Shown here one piece after another: positions 35,006-43,244 of a stretch of DNA of 45,304 nucleotides. The notes below the pieces were generated by a model. The model was not told the DNA's origin, searched no databases, and saw nothing but the letters and a program-made list of their open reading frames with translations. Both the position numbers and the translations under genes were made by a program. Source of the DNA: JARRLC01 sp050290865 (GTDB taxonomy: Bacteria > Pseudomonadota > Alphaproteobacteria > Rhizobiales > Rhodomicrobiaceae). Every line of letters starts with the position of its first letter. Positions within the stretch are counted from its first letter, which is position 1. The DNA lies in assembly GCA_050290865.1 (NCBI GenBank), contig JBNKIW010000028.1, positions 1-45,304 on the forward strand. The letters run 5' to 3'.

Positions 35006-36110
35006 CGCGGTAGGTCCTCGCGAGCAACTGCGTGATGCCGCGCAGGGTCACATATCCCTTGAACAGGCCGTCGTTGTCCACGCAGGCCAGCCACGAAACA
35101 TCGTAGCGGAACATGGTCGAAACCGCGGTCCGCAGGTCCTCCGACAGACCGATGGTCGTAGGCAGGCTCTCACAGTGCTCGGCGACGCTCCCGCGCGCGC
35201 CTTGCGCGATTTTGAACCCGACCCAGCCGCGTGGCCGCCCGCGCGGCCCGACCATGACGATGGCGCTGTGACCGTGTTCGTCCATCAGCGCAGCGGCGCG
35301 TTGGAGCGTGTCGGCGGCGGCCACCTTCGGCGGGTCATGCATCATGGCGTCGGAAACCTTGAGCAGTTGCAGGCGCTTCAAGGTCCGGTCTCCGCCTACG
35401 AAATCGGAGACGAAGCTGTCCGCCGGATGCGCCAAGAGACGATCCGGCGTGTCGTACTGAACGAGCCGCCCCTCGCGGAAAATGGCGATGCGGTCGGCCA
35501 TCTTCACGGCCTCGTCGATGTCGTGACTGACGAACATCACCGTCTTTTTCAACGTCGCCTGCATCTTCAGGAATTCGTCCTGGATAATCGCCCTGTTGAT
35601 GGGGTCGATGGCGCCGAAGGGCTCGTCCATGAGCAGAACCGGAGGGTCGGCGGCCAGGGCGCGCAGCACGCCGATTCGCTGTTGCTGACCGCCGGAAAGC
35701 TCGCGCGGGTAGCGCTGGAGAAAGATCGAGGGATCGAGCGCCGCCATTTCCAGGAGTTCGGCTGCACGCTTACGCGATTTCGCGCTGTCCCAGCCGAGAA
35801 TGTCGGGCACGATGCAGATATTCTCCTCAATCGTCTTGTTCGGGAACAGACCGATCTGCTGAATGACATAGCCGAGCGAACGGCGGAGCTCGACCGGGTT
35901 CTGGCCCGCGGTGTTCCTGCCGTCGATGTAGATTTCGCCGGAGGTCGGCTCGATCAGGCGGTTGACCATTTTCAGCGTCGTGGTCTTGCCGCAACCGGAC
36001 GGACCCAGCAGCACGCAGATCTCACCCGCCGCCACTTCCATCGAAACGTGATCGACCGCCGGCGCCGAACTGCCGGCGAACACCTTGGTCACTCGTTCCA
36101 GCCGGATCAT
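34998..36110 (-). CDS. Osmoprotectant ABC transporter ATPase with CBS domains (OpuCA-like)
   Basis: The 370-residue protein is the ATPase of the uptake system. The start ATG has GGGAGG upstream. Walker A is GPSGCGKTTT (residues 36-45), the Q-loop VIQQIGLFPN, the signature LSGGQQQR, Walker B VLLMDEPFGAID and the switch His in FVSHD. Residues about 250-370 form two CBS motifs (VSDAMMHDPPKVAAADTLQ onwards), which in OpuA/OpuC sense ionic strength or c-di-AMP. The short C-terminal CBS pair is complete to LARTYRDD. It is coupled to the downstream permease by overlap and lies 120 bp after the first permease gene. Confidence 0.93.
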   Translation of the reverse strand: MIRLERVTKVFAGSSAPAVDHVSMEVAAGEICVLLGPSGCGKTTTLKMVNRLIEPTSGEIYIDGRNTAGQNPVELRRSLGYVIQQIGLFPNKTIEENICIVPDILGWDSAKSRKRAAELLEMAALDPSIFLQRYPRELSGGQQQRIGVLRALAADPPVLLMDEPFGAIDPINRAIIQDEFLKMQATLKKTVMFVSHDIDEAVKMADRIAIFREGRLVQYDTPDRLLAHPADSFVSDFVGGDRTLKRLQLLKVSDAMMHDPPKVAAADTLQRAAALMDEHGHSAIVMVGPRGRPRGWVGFKIAQGARGSVAEHCESLPTTIGLSEDLRTAVSTMFRYDVSWLACVDNDGLFKGYVTLRGITQLLARTYRDD

Positions 36111-36230
36111 CCCGCCTCCCTAATGCTTCGATCCAAACGGAGGCAACAGCCGGAGTCTGGCAAAATCGATGTATGAACAAAGAGCTGGTGCACTGGTGCA
36201 TGAACCCTGAGAATGCATCAGCGCAAGCCT

Positions 36231-36896
36231 TCAATCCCTCAGCCCCGGCGATGTCAGCAACCTTTGCACGCCCTGCAGGGTGAAATCGGCCACGACAGCC
36301 AGCACGCTGACGGCAAGCGCTCCCGTGATGAGCTGGCGCGGGTCCGTCTGGCTGATGCCGCGCGAAATGAAAACGCCGAGGCCGCCCGCGCCGATATAGG
36401 CGGCGATCGCGGTGACCGCGATGTTCATGACCACCGCCACGCGCACGCCCGCCATGATGACCGGCAGCGCCAGCGGCAATTCGACCTCGCGCAGGCGCTG
36501 CATGTGCGTGAGCCCCATGCCGCGCGCCGCCTCGCGCAAGGCCGGATCGATATTGTTGATGGCGGCGTAGGTGTTGCGGATGATCGGCAGCTGCGAATAG
36601 AGCAGCACTGCGATCACGGCGGGCAGATAACCGATGCCCTGCCCTATCAGGGACAGGACCGGAATCATCATGCCGAACAGCGCGATCGAAGGAATGGTGA
36701 TGATGATCGAAGCGGTGTTGAGGACCGTTGCCGCCGCACCCTTGTAGCGCGTGATGGCGATGCCGATCGGCACCCCGGTCAGGATGGCGAGCCCAACCGC
36801 GACACCGACGATCGACAGGTGCTCACCGGTCCGGCTGAGGATGACATCGACGTTGCCAAGCATATAGCGGATGGTTTCCATCGGCGTCCGCTTCAT
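36231..36896 (-). CDS. Osmoprotectant ABC transporter permease (second copy, OpuCD-like)
   Basis: The 221-residue inner-membrane protein has about six hydrophobic segments and the EAA loop LREAARGMGLTHMQRLREVELP. IAAYIGAGGLGVFISRG is the equivalent of the loop found in its partner. The first ATG (36896) directly abuts a GGGGGAG run, too close for an ideal ribosome site, and the ATG at 36881 (METIRYMLG) is an alternative. It is the first gene of the permease-ATPase-permease-binding protein unit, so the promoter should lie in the gap 36897-37247. Confidence 0.88.
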   Translation of the reverse strand: MKRTPMETIRYMLGNVDVILSRTGEHLSIVGVAVGLAILTGVPIGIAITRYKGAAATVLNTASIIITIPSIALFGMMIPVLSLIGQGIGYLPAVIAVLLYSQLPIIRNTYAAINNIDPALREAARGMGLTHMQRLREVELPLALPVIMAGVRVAVVMNIAVTAIAAYIGAGGLGVFISRGISQTDPRQLITGALAVSVLAVVADFTLQGVQRLLTSPGLRD

Positions 36897-37247
36897 CTCC
36901 CCCGCGAAAATTCATCGCGACTGACAGCACGTGACCGATCGCGCGTCAAGCCGAACACCCTGGCAACGGCGCGCCGTTCGGCAAATCCTCCCCAACTGCC
37001 TTGGCGGCGGCTCGGTTGCGGTCCTCGCGGAAATGCTCGCGCACGCAAGGGAAATCGGCGAAACGTCGCCGGCGGGCCCCTATATTCCGTAGCACTCATA
37101 AAAGTGCCGATCCCGTGGGCTGAACACCCCCGCCCGGACCATCTGCGCGCTTGACAGCTCGGCGCGGGTCGGTCAGTTTCAGCGCGACCAATTCACGGCC
37201 GTGGATGGCTCGCGCCGTCCGGCTGTTTCGTTGTTTGAGGACAGGCA
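36897..37247. other. Divergent promoter region between the osmoprotectant operon and rpmG
   Basis: No gene. On the plus strand TTGACA at 37151-37156 is a perfect -35 hexamer in front of rpmG, with a poor -10. A small stem, GCACT-CATAAA-AGTGC, lies at about 37092-37107. Either divergent unit could be driven from here. Confidence 0.4.
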
Positions 37248-37415
37248 ATGGCTAAGCCAATTACGCAGAAAATCAGGCTCAACAGCACCGCGGGCACCGG
37301 TTATTTTTACGTAACGAAAAAGAACCCGCGTAATATGACCGAGAAGCTGACGCTCAGGAAATATGACCCGGTCGCCCGCAAGCACGTCGAGTTCAAGGAA
37401 GGCAAGATCAAGTAG
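37248..37415 (+). CDS. rpmG: 50S ribosomal protein L33
   Basis: The 55-residue protein is complete (MAKPITQKIRLNSTAGTGYF to KHVEFKEGKIK), with GAGGA upstream of the ATG. It has no CxxC pairs, so it is the zinc-independent form of L33. It is too short for common open-frame cutoffs but unmistakable. It is oriented toward divK, with 685 bp between them. In other Hyphomicrobiales rpmG sits next to pleD and divK. Confidence 0.96.
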   Translation: MAKPITQKIRLNSTAGTGYFYVTKKNPRNMTEKLTLRKYDPVARKHVEFKEGKIK

Positions 37416-38100
37416 GTCTCCCTTCGATGAAGGAAGGCGCCGTTCCCAACGGCCTCGCTAGCGTGCCGGCGCCGCTTCGCAGTCTGCACTGTCGTACCGG
37501 GCAAAGGGTGCGGGAGAGCAGAGCGACGTCCCGTCTCACGGCTATGATTGTCTGATTGTCTTTGAGATTGCCGCAAATACGACCAGCCCCGCGCTCAATC
37601 GGCAGCGGGGTAAATCCGATATGAGCAACGGGGCTGGTCTGCAAGCCATCGACCAAAGAGGGCATTGGTCAACTGACTTGTTGGCCGACACCGACGGCGG
37701 TAACGAGGAGGCCACTCTAACCGTCTTCGCCGACCTAACCCTACGGACCCAGGAGATGCGGCGGACCTGAGCAAACCGCAGGGAAGCACATCCATTCAAT
37801 CACTAAGGGAGAAAGCGGCCAAATTGCAAGCAGCAAGCACACACCCGGCGCTCATTTCCCTTATCGCATAAATCCAGAATTCGCCTTATCCGCACCGTGC
37901 TTCGTCTGGTAACACCAGAGTTGCCCCCCTTCACAGCTTGTATTAAGCGGCGTGAAGGGAGAAATTTCAAACAGGAAGTGCGGTTAAGGTAAACTTGCTT
38001 AAGGATCGGGCCTCCTGCGCATGCGACGCTATGTCGCACATCTCGACCCTCCTGAGTTATCCCCAGGAATCTGCCGAGACGCAAGAAAACTCCCGCTCTC
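37416..38100. other. 685-bp gap between rpmG and divK
   Basis: No convincing gene on either strand; a 50-codon frame at 37621 lacks support. I found no GGDEF remnant, although relatives often carry pleD at this position. The segment contains an 11-bp inverted repeat at 37581-37639 and two TTAA words (about 37985-38002) whose spacing does not fit a CtrA box. Confidence 0.5.
37581..37639. repeat. Perfect 11-bp inverted repeat
   Basis: GACCAGCCCCG (37581-37591) and CGGGGCTGGTC (37629-37639) are exact inverted arms around 37 bases that hold a smaller CGGCAGCGGGG segment. This could be an RNA stem, possibly a small RNA or an extended rpmG terminator region (about 165 bp after its stop). There is no T-run. 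Confidence 0.5.
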
Positions 38101-38472
38101 TCACTTGTCGCCGATGAACTCACGGATCGTGTCGAGGAACATCGAAACCGTAATCGGCTTGGAGATGTAGGCCTCGCAGCCACCCTCGCGGATACGCTCT
38201 TCATCCCCCTTCATGGCGAATGCCGTGACGGCGATGACGGGGATATCGCGAAGCTGATCGTCTTCCTTCAGCCATTTCGTCACATCGAGCCCCGACACCT
38301 CGGGTAACTGAATGTCCATCAGGATGAGATCCGGCCGGTGGTCGCGCGCCAGCGACAGCGCCTCGATACCGTTACGCGTCTGCAGGGTCTGGTAGCCGTG
38401 CGCTTCGAGCAGATCACGAAAAAGCTTCATGTTCAGCTCGTTATCTTCAACGATGAGGACGGTCTTGGGCAT
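38101..38472 (-). CDS. divK: Single-domain response regulator DivK
   Basis: DivK is the cell-cycle and polarity regulator of alphaproteobacteria, phosphorylated by DivJ-type and dephosphorylated by PleC-type kinases. The 123-residue protein is one receiver domain with Asp10, phospho-acceptor Asp53 (LILMDIQLPEVSG), Thr83 and Lys105. The sequence MPKTVLIVEDNELNMKLFRD and the AFAMKGDEERIREGGCEAYI segment are typical of DivK rather than of a generic receiver. It lies divergent to the DUF3572 gene as in other Hyphomicrobiales; pleD, its common downstream neighbour, is absent. Confidence 0.93.
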   Translation of the reverse strand: MPKTVLIVEDNELNMKLFRDLLEAHGYQTLQTRNGIEALSLARDHRPDLILMDIQLPEVSGLDVTKWLKEDDQLRDIPVIAVTAFAMKGDEERIREGGCEAYISKPITVSMFLDTIREFIGDK

Positions 38473-38623
38473 CGTACCGTTCGTGGTCCGGACTGGGTGT
38501 ACGCGTTGGAACAGGGCTGACGAGCCTTGAAGTACGCAGGAAAGCGGCGCTGGAGGCGTTGAATCTTCTCTCTTTTTGCGCTCAAATCGGTAATAAAATC
38601 CTTAAGCACCGGTAACAATCGCA

Positions 38624-38956
38624 ATGGCGGATCGGAAACGGATGGTTTCGCATTCCAGGAACAGCCCCCGCCTCACCCGCGAGGCCGCTGAGAGCCTCGC
38701 CGTCGAAGCGCTCGTCTTCCTTGCCACGGACGAATCCCGTCTGGCGCCTTTCCTCCGGGCCACCGGGCTCGACCCCGCAGACATCCGCCGCGAGGCCGAC
38801 TCCCCAGAATTCCTCGCCGGCGTCCTCGATTTTCTCATGAGCGATGACTCCCTGCTACTGGTTTTCGCGGGGCATCGTGGACTTGATCCCAACTTAATTG
38901 CCGCGGCCCGCCGGATGCTCATGCCCGGCACCGCCGGAGAGGGGTACAGCACATGA
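38624..38956 (+). CDS. DUF3572 family protein
   Basis: The 110-residue protein (or 104 from the ATG at 38642) contains the family core LTREAAESLAVEALVFLATD and a helical remainder ending MLMPGTAGEGYST. DUF3572 proteins are small, cytoplasmic and of unknown function, and sit beside divK in many Hyphomicrobiales. The TGA overlaps the ATG of the following ROK kinase gene (ATGA at 38953-38956), so the two are translationally coupled. No clear ribosome site precedes either candidate start. Confidence 0.85.
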   Translation: MADRKRMVSHSRNSPRLTREAAESLAVEALVFLATDESRLAPFLRATGLDPADIRREADSPEFLAGVLDFLMSDDSLLLVFAGHRGLDPNLIAAARRMLMPGTAGEGYST

Positions 38957-39867
38957 CCGGCATCCGTATCGGCATCGACCTCGGCGGCACGAAGATCGCG
39001 ATCGCGGCGCTCGACCCCGCAGGCAACGAAGTCTACGCGCACCGCATCCGCGCACCGCGCGACGATTATCGCGCCAGCATCGCCGCCATCGGCGATCTCG
39101 TGGCCGGCGCGGAACAGGCGCTCGCCGTGACGGCGACCGTCGGCATGGCCATGCCGGGGTCGATCTCACCGGCGACGGGGCTGGTGCAGAACTCCAATTC
39201 CACATGGCTTAACGGCACGCCGCTGCAGACCGATCTGGCCGCTCATCTGGGCCGCCCGGTGCGCATGGCCAACGACGCCAACTGCTTCGCGCTTTCGGAA
39301 GCCACGGACGGGGCCGCGAAAGGCGCGCGGTCGGCGTTCGGCGTCATTCTCGGCACCGGCTGCGGCGGCGGGCTGGTGTTCGACGGCAAGATCATCGACG
39401 GCCCGCGCGGATGCGGCGGCGAGTGGGGACATACGACGCTGCCCTGGCCGCGTCCCGAGGAGGTGCCGGGACCGACATGCTGGTGCGGGCGCCAGGGCTG
39501 CCTGGAGCTCTGGCTCTCGGGGACCGCGCTTTATCAGGACTACCTGCGCCATGGCGGCGACGCTGCGCGCGCGGCAGACGCCGTCGCGGTGGAGGTGCTG
39601 GCGGGACAGGGCGACGCCGTTGCCGCCGCCGCGTTCGAGCGCCACACCTTCCGGCTGGCGCGCGCCCTCACCATGATCGTCAACATTTTCGATCCCGAAG
39701 TCATCGTGCTTGGCGGCGGGCTGTCGAAGCTCCCGCATCTCTATGACGAGGTGCCCGGCCAGATGCAGCCCTTCATCTTTGCCGACAACCCTTCGGTCAC
39801 CCTCCGGCCGCCGGTACATGGCGACGCGAGCGGCGTGCGCGGCGCCGCCCGCCTGTGGGAGGCGTGA
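38953..39867 (+). CDS. ROK-family sugar kinase (fructokinase/N-acetylglucosamine kinase type)
   Basis: The 304-residue cytoplasmic kinase has the phosphate motif IGIDLGGTKIAIAALD, the catalytic segment NDANCFALSEA with Asp, and the ROK zinc site CWCGRQGCLE following GEWGHTTLPWP. The second nucleotide motif (VIVLGGGLSKLPHLYDE) is present. The GEWGH...LPWP form is common in Mak-type fructokinases and NagK-like enzymes; the sugar cannot be decided from the sequence. It is coupled to the DUF3572 gene and converges with the ferredoxin gene (51 bp). Confidence 0.88.
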   Translation: MTGIRIGIDLGGTKIAIAALDPAGNEVYAHRIRAPRDDYRASIAAIGDLVAGAEQALAVTATVGMAMPGSISPATGLVQNSNSTWLNGTPLQTDLAAHLGRPVRMANDANCFALSEATDGAAKGARSAFGVILGTGCGGGLVFDGKIIDGPRGCGGEWGHTTLPWPRPEEVPGPTCWCGRQGCLELWLSGTALYQDYLRHGGDAARAADAVAVEVLAGQGDAVAAAAFERHTFRLARALTMIVNIFDPEVIVLGGGLSKLPHLYDEVPGQMQPFIFADNPSVTLRPPVHGDASGVRGAARLWEA

Positions 39868-39918
39868 CAGAACCGGGGCGGATGTGTCGCAAAACCGACA
39901 GCGCCCGGCAGGCCCCTC

Positions 39919-40284
39919 TCACGCTCCGCCCGGAACCCCGGTGAAAGCCACGCGGATATCCTCGTCGCGCACCACATATTGGCAGGCCAGCCGGTAGCGC
40001 GGCGCGAAGTCCTGCACCTCGGCGCGCTCGATGTCTTCCTGGGTGAGTTTGCCGAGCGCTTTGAGCTGCGCCTTCTCTTTCTCGGTCAGCGCTTCACCCA
40101 TGGTCTTGCCTGACAGGTGCTCGACCTCGATGAGGCAGGAGCCGCAATTGCCGTCGCGGCATTCGAAAGGCAGCGGTATCTTATTCTTCTCTGCAAGGGC
40201 GAGGATTGTGCCTGTATCGCCCGCCACGGCGTAAACCGTGACGTCCTTATGCAGAAGCGGCGATGAAAAGATGACATGAGCCAT
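39919..40284 (-). CDS. [2Fe-2S] ferredoxin resembling Shethna protein II (FeSII)
   Basis: The 121-residue protein starts at the ATG at 40284 with GGGAG upstream (MAHVIFSSPLLHKDVTVYAV). The plant-type cluster ligands are Cys42, Cys47 and Cys50 (ECRDGNCGSC), with Cys101 in RLACQ as the fourth. The start (IFSSPL), the ALTEKEKAQLKALGKL helix insert and the C-terminus (VAFTGVPGGA) match my recollection of Azotobacter FeSII, which shields nitrogenase from oxygen by binding it under oxidative stress. That is family knowledge; no nif gene is in this window. It follows amtB on the same strand but a strong terminator separates them, so it probably has its own promoter. Confidence 0.8.
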   Translation of the reverse strand: MAHVIFSSPLLHKDVTVYAVAGDTGTILALAEKNKIPLPFECRDGNCGSCLIEVEHLSGKTMGEALTEKEKAQLKALGKLTQEDIERAEVQDFAPRYRLACQYVVRDEDIRVAFTGVPGGA

Positions 40285-40412
40285 GATGTTTTCTCCCTCT
40301 GTTGGCTGGTTGCGGAATACGGAACCGCTCGCGGTGTCGCGGGCCGTCAGCGGAGAAGGTTGCAAGTCCCGCGCCACGGAGACGATTGCGGTTGCGGCAT
40401 CCGCGCACACCG

Positions 40413-40444
40413 AAAAAAAACGCGCCGGTACGGAGACCGGCGCG
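40413..40444 (-). terminator. Intrinsic terminator of the glnK-amtB unit
   Basis: On the minus strand the perfect stem CGCGCCGGT/ACCGGCGCG (loop CTCCGT) is followed directly by eight T. It begins 27 bases after the amtB stop codon, an ideal position and form for rho-independent termination. Confidence 0.9.
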
Positions 40445-40470
40445 CCAGTTTTGGAGGGTAGGAAGAAGAA

Positions 40471-41817
40471 TTAGAGATTGTAGGCCCGCTCGCCATGCTC
40501 GACGATGTCGAGACCTTCGCGCTCGGTTTCTTCCGAGACGCGCAGACCGCCAACCAGCACCGACACGATCAGGTAGACAACCAGGCTGCCGACACCCGAC
40601 CACACGATCGTCAGCAGAACAGCCTGGATCTGGATCATAACCTGGCTCGCCATCGCATAGCCTTCGCCCGGGACTCCACCCAGCGCTGCACTGGCGACGA
40701 TGCCCGTGCCGATGGCGCCGATGATGCCGCCGATGGCATGCACGCCGAACACGTCGAGCGTATCATCGTAGCCGAAAGCGCCTTTCACTGCCGTGCAGAA
40801 GAAGAAGCAGACAGCGCCCGCGATGAGGCCGAGGATGAGCGCGCCCATCGGACCGGCGAAACCAGCGGCCGGCGTTACGGCAACCAGACCGGCAACGACA
40901 CCGGAAGCGAGACCCAGAAGGCTCGGCTTACCCTTCTGCAGCCATTCGACCAGCATCCAGGATACGCCCGCGGCGGCGGTTGCAACGAAGGTGTTGGCCA
41001 TAGCCAGGACCGCCGTTCCATTGGCCTCGAGAGACGAACCGGCGTTGAAGCCGAACCAGCCTACCCACAGAAGCGCGGCGCCGACCATGGTGAAGGCGAG
41101 CGAATGAGGCGGCATGGCCTCTTTCTTGTAGCCGATACGCTTGCCGAGCAGCAATGCGCCGACAAAACCCGCGATACCGGCATTGATGTGAACAACGGTG
41201 CCGCCGGCGAAGTCATATGCACCCAGCTTGAACAGAAGGCCGCTTCCGTACCAGACCATATGCGCTATTGGGAAATAGACCAGTGTCGGCCACAGCACGG
41301 CGAACAGAACGACCGCCGCAAATTTCATACGCTCGGCAAAGCCGCCAATGACCAGCGCCGTCGTGATCGCGGCAAATGTCATCTGGAAACAGATGAATAC
41401 GAGTTCGTGGATCTTCACATTTTCAGTGAAGGTATCGGCCAGGCTCTCATGGGTGACGCCATTCAGGAACAGCTTGTCGAGCCCGCCGACGAACGGAGCC
41501 AGAAAGCCCGGGCCATCCGTAAAGGCCAGACTGTAGCCCCACAGGAACCACACCACGCACACGATGCTCTGGATGGCGAGCACCTGCGTGATGATGGAAA
41601 GCATGTTCTTGGGGCGAACCATCCCCCCGTAAAAGAGCGCCAGACCGGGCACCGTCATCATAAGCACAAGCAGCGATGAAACCATCATCCAGGCATCGTC
41701 GGCCTTGGCGACGGTCGGCGTTGGCGCGGCCTCCTGCGCGAGAGCCGGATCTATCAGCAGCGCGGCGGTCAGAAGCCCCCCCACCATGGCCGCCAAAGCA
41801 AGAGTTACTCGCTTCAT
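40471..41817 (-). CDS. amtB: Ammonium transporter AmtB
   Basis: AmtB is a trimeric inner-membrane channel for ammonium, gated by GlnK. The 448-residue protein has a signal peptide (MKRVTLALAAMVGG to PALA) as in many alphaproteobacterial AmtB, then eleven hydrophobic segments. The pore histidines are in GTVVHINAGIAG (about residue 200) and FGVHAIGGIIG (about residue 350). The cytoplasmic tail ends EREGLDIVEHGERAYNL, which is the GlnK-contact tail. It starts 17 bases after glnK in one operon and is followed by a clear terminator. Confidence 0.96.
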   Translation of the reverse strand: MKRVTLALAAMVGGLLTAALLIDPALAQEAAPTPTVAKADDAWMMVSSLLVLMMTVPGLALFYGGMVRPKNMLSIITQVLAIQSIVCVVWFLWGYSLAFTDGPGFLAPFVGGLDKLFLNGVTHESLADTFTENVKIHELVFICFQMTFAAITTALVIGGFAERMKFAAVVLFAVLWPTLVYFPIAHMVWYGSGLLFKLGAYDFAGGTVVHINAGIAGFVGALLLGKRIGYKKEAMPPHSLAFTMVGAALLWVGWFGFNAGSSLEANGTAVLAMANTFVATAAAGVSWMLVEWLQKGKPSLLGLASGVVAGLVAVTPAAGFAGPMGALILGLIAGAVCFFFCTAVKGAFGYDDTLDVFGVHAIGGIIGAIGTGIVASAALGGVPGEGYAMASQVMIQIQAVLLTIVWSGVGSLVVYLIVSVLVGGLRVSEETEREGLDIVEHGERAYNL

Positions 41818-41834
41818 CTACGTTCCCCTAAAAA

Positions 41835-42173
41835 TTAAAGTGCAGATTCGTCGGTTTCGCCTGTGCGAATGCGGACGCTATGATCAATGGGCAGGACGAA
41901 AATCTTGCCGTCGCCGATCTGCCCGGTTTTCGCCATGGCCGAGATGCTATCGACCACCTTGTCCGCGAGCGCGGATGTAACGGCGACCTCGATCTTGAGC
42001 TTGGGCACGAAGGTGACTTCGTACTCCGCCCCGCGATAGATCTCGGTGTGGCCTTTCTGGCGCCCGTAGCCCTTCACTTCCGTTACCGTCATTCCTTCGA
42101 TGCCGATGTCGGTCAGTGCCTGCCGCACCTCGTCGAGTTTGAATGGCTTAATGACAGCCATCACCAGTTTCAT
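41835..42173 (-). CDS. glnK: Nitrogen regulatory PII protein GlnK
   Basis: GlnK is a small trimeric sensor of ATP/ADP and 2-oxoglutarate that blocks AmtB when nitrogen is plentiful. The 112-residue protein starts at an ATG with AAGGAG upstream. It has the T-loop with the uridylylation site Tyr51 (YRGAEY), preceded by TEVKGYGRQKGHTEIYRG, and the C-terminal signature KIFVLPIDHSVRIRTGE. GlnK and GlnB cannot be told apart by sequence with certainty; the amtB partner argues for GlnK. A candidate sigma-54 promoter is about 100 bp upstream. Confidence 0.95.
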   Translation of the reverse strand: MKLVMAVIKPFKLDEVRQALTDIGIEGMTVTEVKGYGRQKGHTEIYRGAEYEVTFVPKLKIEVAVTSALADKVVDSISAMAKTGQIGDGKIFVLPIDHSVRIRTGETDESAL

Positions 42174-42273
42174 ATGATTTCTCCTTGCCAGATGGAGCCC
42201 CAGGCTGTGGCGGCCTCTGCGGAGCGGCCATCGAGTTTGCATGCTCCGCTACGCCTCAGCTGCCGTGAGTAGA

Positions 42274-42290
42274 ATCAAGAGCCGTGCCAA
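42274..42290 (-). promoter_or_regulatory. Candidate sigma-54 promoter of glnK-amtB
   Basis: The minus strand reads TTGGCACGGCTCTTGAT, which matches the -24/-12 consensus YTGGCACGNNNNTTGCW except that GA replaces GC in the -12 element. It ends about 100 bp before the glnK start codon. Sigma-54/NtrC control of glnK-amtB is usual in proteobacteria. Confidence 0.6.
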
Positions 42291-42383
42291 TTGCCGCGAG
42301 GATAGCAAGTCATTGAAAACAAATAACTACCGGACGCGCCGCAAGGGGACGTGTCAATCGGGGAGGTAAATGCTGATTAATTA

Positions 42384-42409
42384 TTGAGCAATATCTTAAT
42401 ATTGCTCAA
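42384..42409. promoter_or_regulatory. 26-bp perfect palindrome upstream of glnK
   Basis: TTGAGCAATAT and ATATTGCTCAA are exact 11-base arms around CTTA. It lies about 100 bp upstream of the sigma-54 promoter, in the range of NtrC enhancer sites, and 20 bp after the stop codon of the FolM-like gene. The core does not match the usual GCAC-N7-GTGC NtrC box exactly, so the binder is unknown. It is not a terminator, as no T-run follows on the minus strand. Confidence 0.5.
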
Positions 42410-42428
42410 AAACTGTGCACGATCCGCC

Positions 42429-43208
42429 TCAGGTGAGATGCTGACCGCTGTCGAGGCAGATCATCTGGCCGGTGACCGCCGGTGTCTCCAGGAGGAAACG
42501 CGCAGCCGCTGCGACTTCCTCGGGCGTCGTACCGCGGCCGAGAAGCGTCGCCCGGCATTCCGCCTCGAACGCCTCCACGGTTTGGTAAACGCTGCGCAGA
42601 ACCGGCCCCGGTGCGATCGCGTTGACGCGGATGCGCGGGGCGAGAGCCTGCGCCATGGTGCGTGTCACCCAGGCAAGACCGGATTTGCTAACCGTGTACG
42701 AGAAGAAGTCCGGTGCCGGCTTCAGCACCCGCTGATCGACGATATTGATGATGTTGCCCGCTGCCTCGGGCGGCAGGTGCTCCGCAAAACTCTCCGCAAG
42801 GAACACGGGGGCCCGCAGATTGACGTCCATATGCGCCTGCCATCGCTCAGCGTCGAGCCGGCCGACTCCGTCGTCCAGAAACAGCGACGCATTGTTGATG
42901 AGGCAACAGACCGGTGCGCCAGCGGCCTCTGCGGCCCGTGGCACGAGTTGAGCGATGTCATCGAGAACCGCGAGGTCGGCTGCGATCGCCGATGCGGCGC
43001 CGCCGAACGCCTGGATGTCGCCCACGAGCGCCAGGGCTGCCTCGTGCGAGCGGTAATAGTGGATGATCGCGTACCACCCCCTCGCAGCCAGATCCTGCGC
43101 AAGGGCCCGCCCGATACGCCGGGCGGCGCCAGTGATCAACACTGCTCTCGCTCCTGCCGCCAATGCCTCCCCTCCCCCGAACTCCGAACCTGGTCCCTGG
43201 CCACTCAC
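42429..43208 (-). CDS. FolM/pteridine-reductase-like short-chain dehydrogenase
   Basis: The SDR has cofactor motif TGAARRIGRALA, with an arginine pair in place of the usual glycine-rich run. NNAS and the catalytic YTVSK (Tyr/Lys, four apart) are intact. The arginine-rich TGAARRIG form is typical of the FolM/PTR1 group, which reduces dihydropterins. I use the GTG at 43208, with GGGAGG upstream, giving about 259 residues. The ATG at 43244 adds 12 residues but has a ribosome site only three bases away. It is read toward glnK but is separated by the palindrome. Confidence 0.75.
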   Translation of the reverse strand: MSGQGPGSEFGGGEALAAGARAVLITGAARRIGRALAQDLAARGWYAIIHYYRSHEAALALVGDIQAFGGAASAIAADLAVLDDIAQLVPRAAEAAGAPVCCLINNASLFLDDGVGRLDAERWQAHMDVNLRAPVFLAESFAEHLPPEAAGNIINIVDQRVLKPAPDFFSYTVSKSGLAWVTRTMAQALAPRIRVNAIAPGPVLRSVYQTVEAFEAECRATLLGRGTTPEEVAAAARFLLETPAVTGQMICLDSGQHLT

Positions 43209-43244
43209 GTTCCTTTCCTCCCCTATTGTTCGGTCTTCCGCCAT

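Noticed and set aside
37621..37773. 50-codon frame MSNGAGLQAIDQRG... between rpmG and divK
   Set aside because: No good ribosome site, no known family, and its start lies within the inverted repeat region.
38600..38620. Possible CtrA box (TTAA then TAAC) upstream of divK
   Set aside because: The second half does not match TTAA at the required spacing.
40495..41679. 394-codon plus-strand open frame
   Set aside because: It is antisense to amtB, and is rich in Asp/Glu/His/Arg as expected for the antisense of a membrane protein gene.
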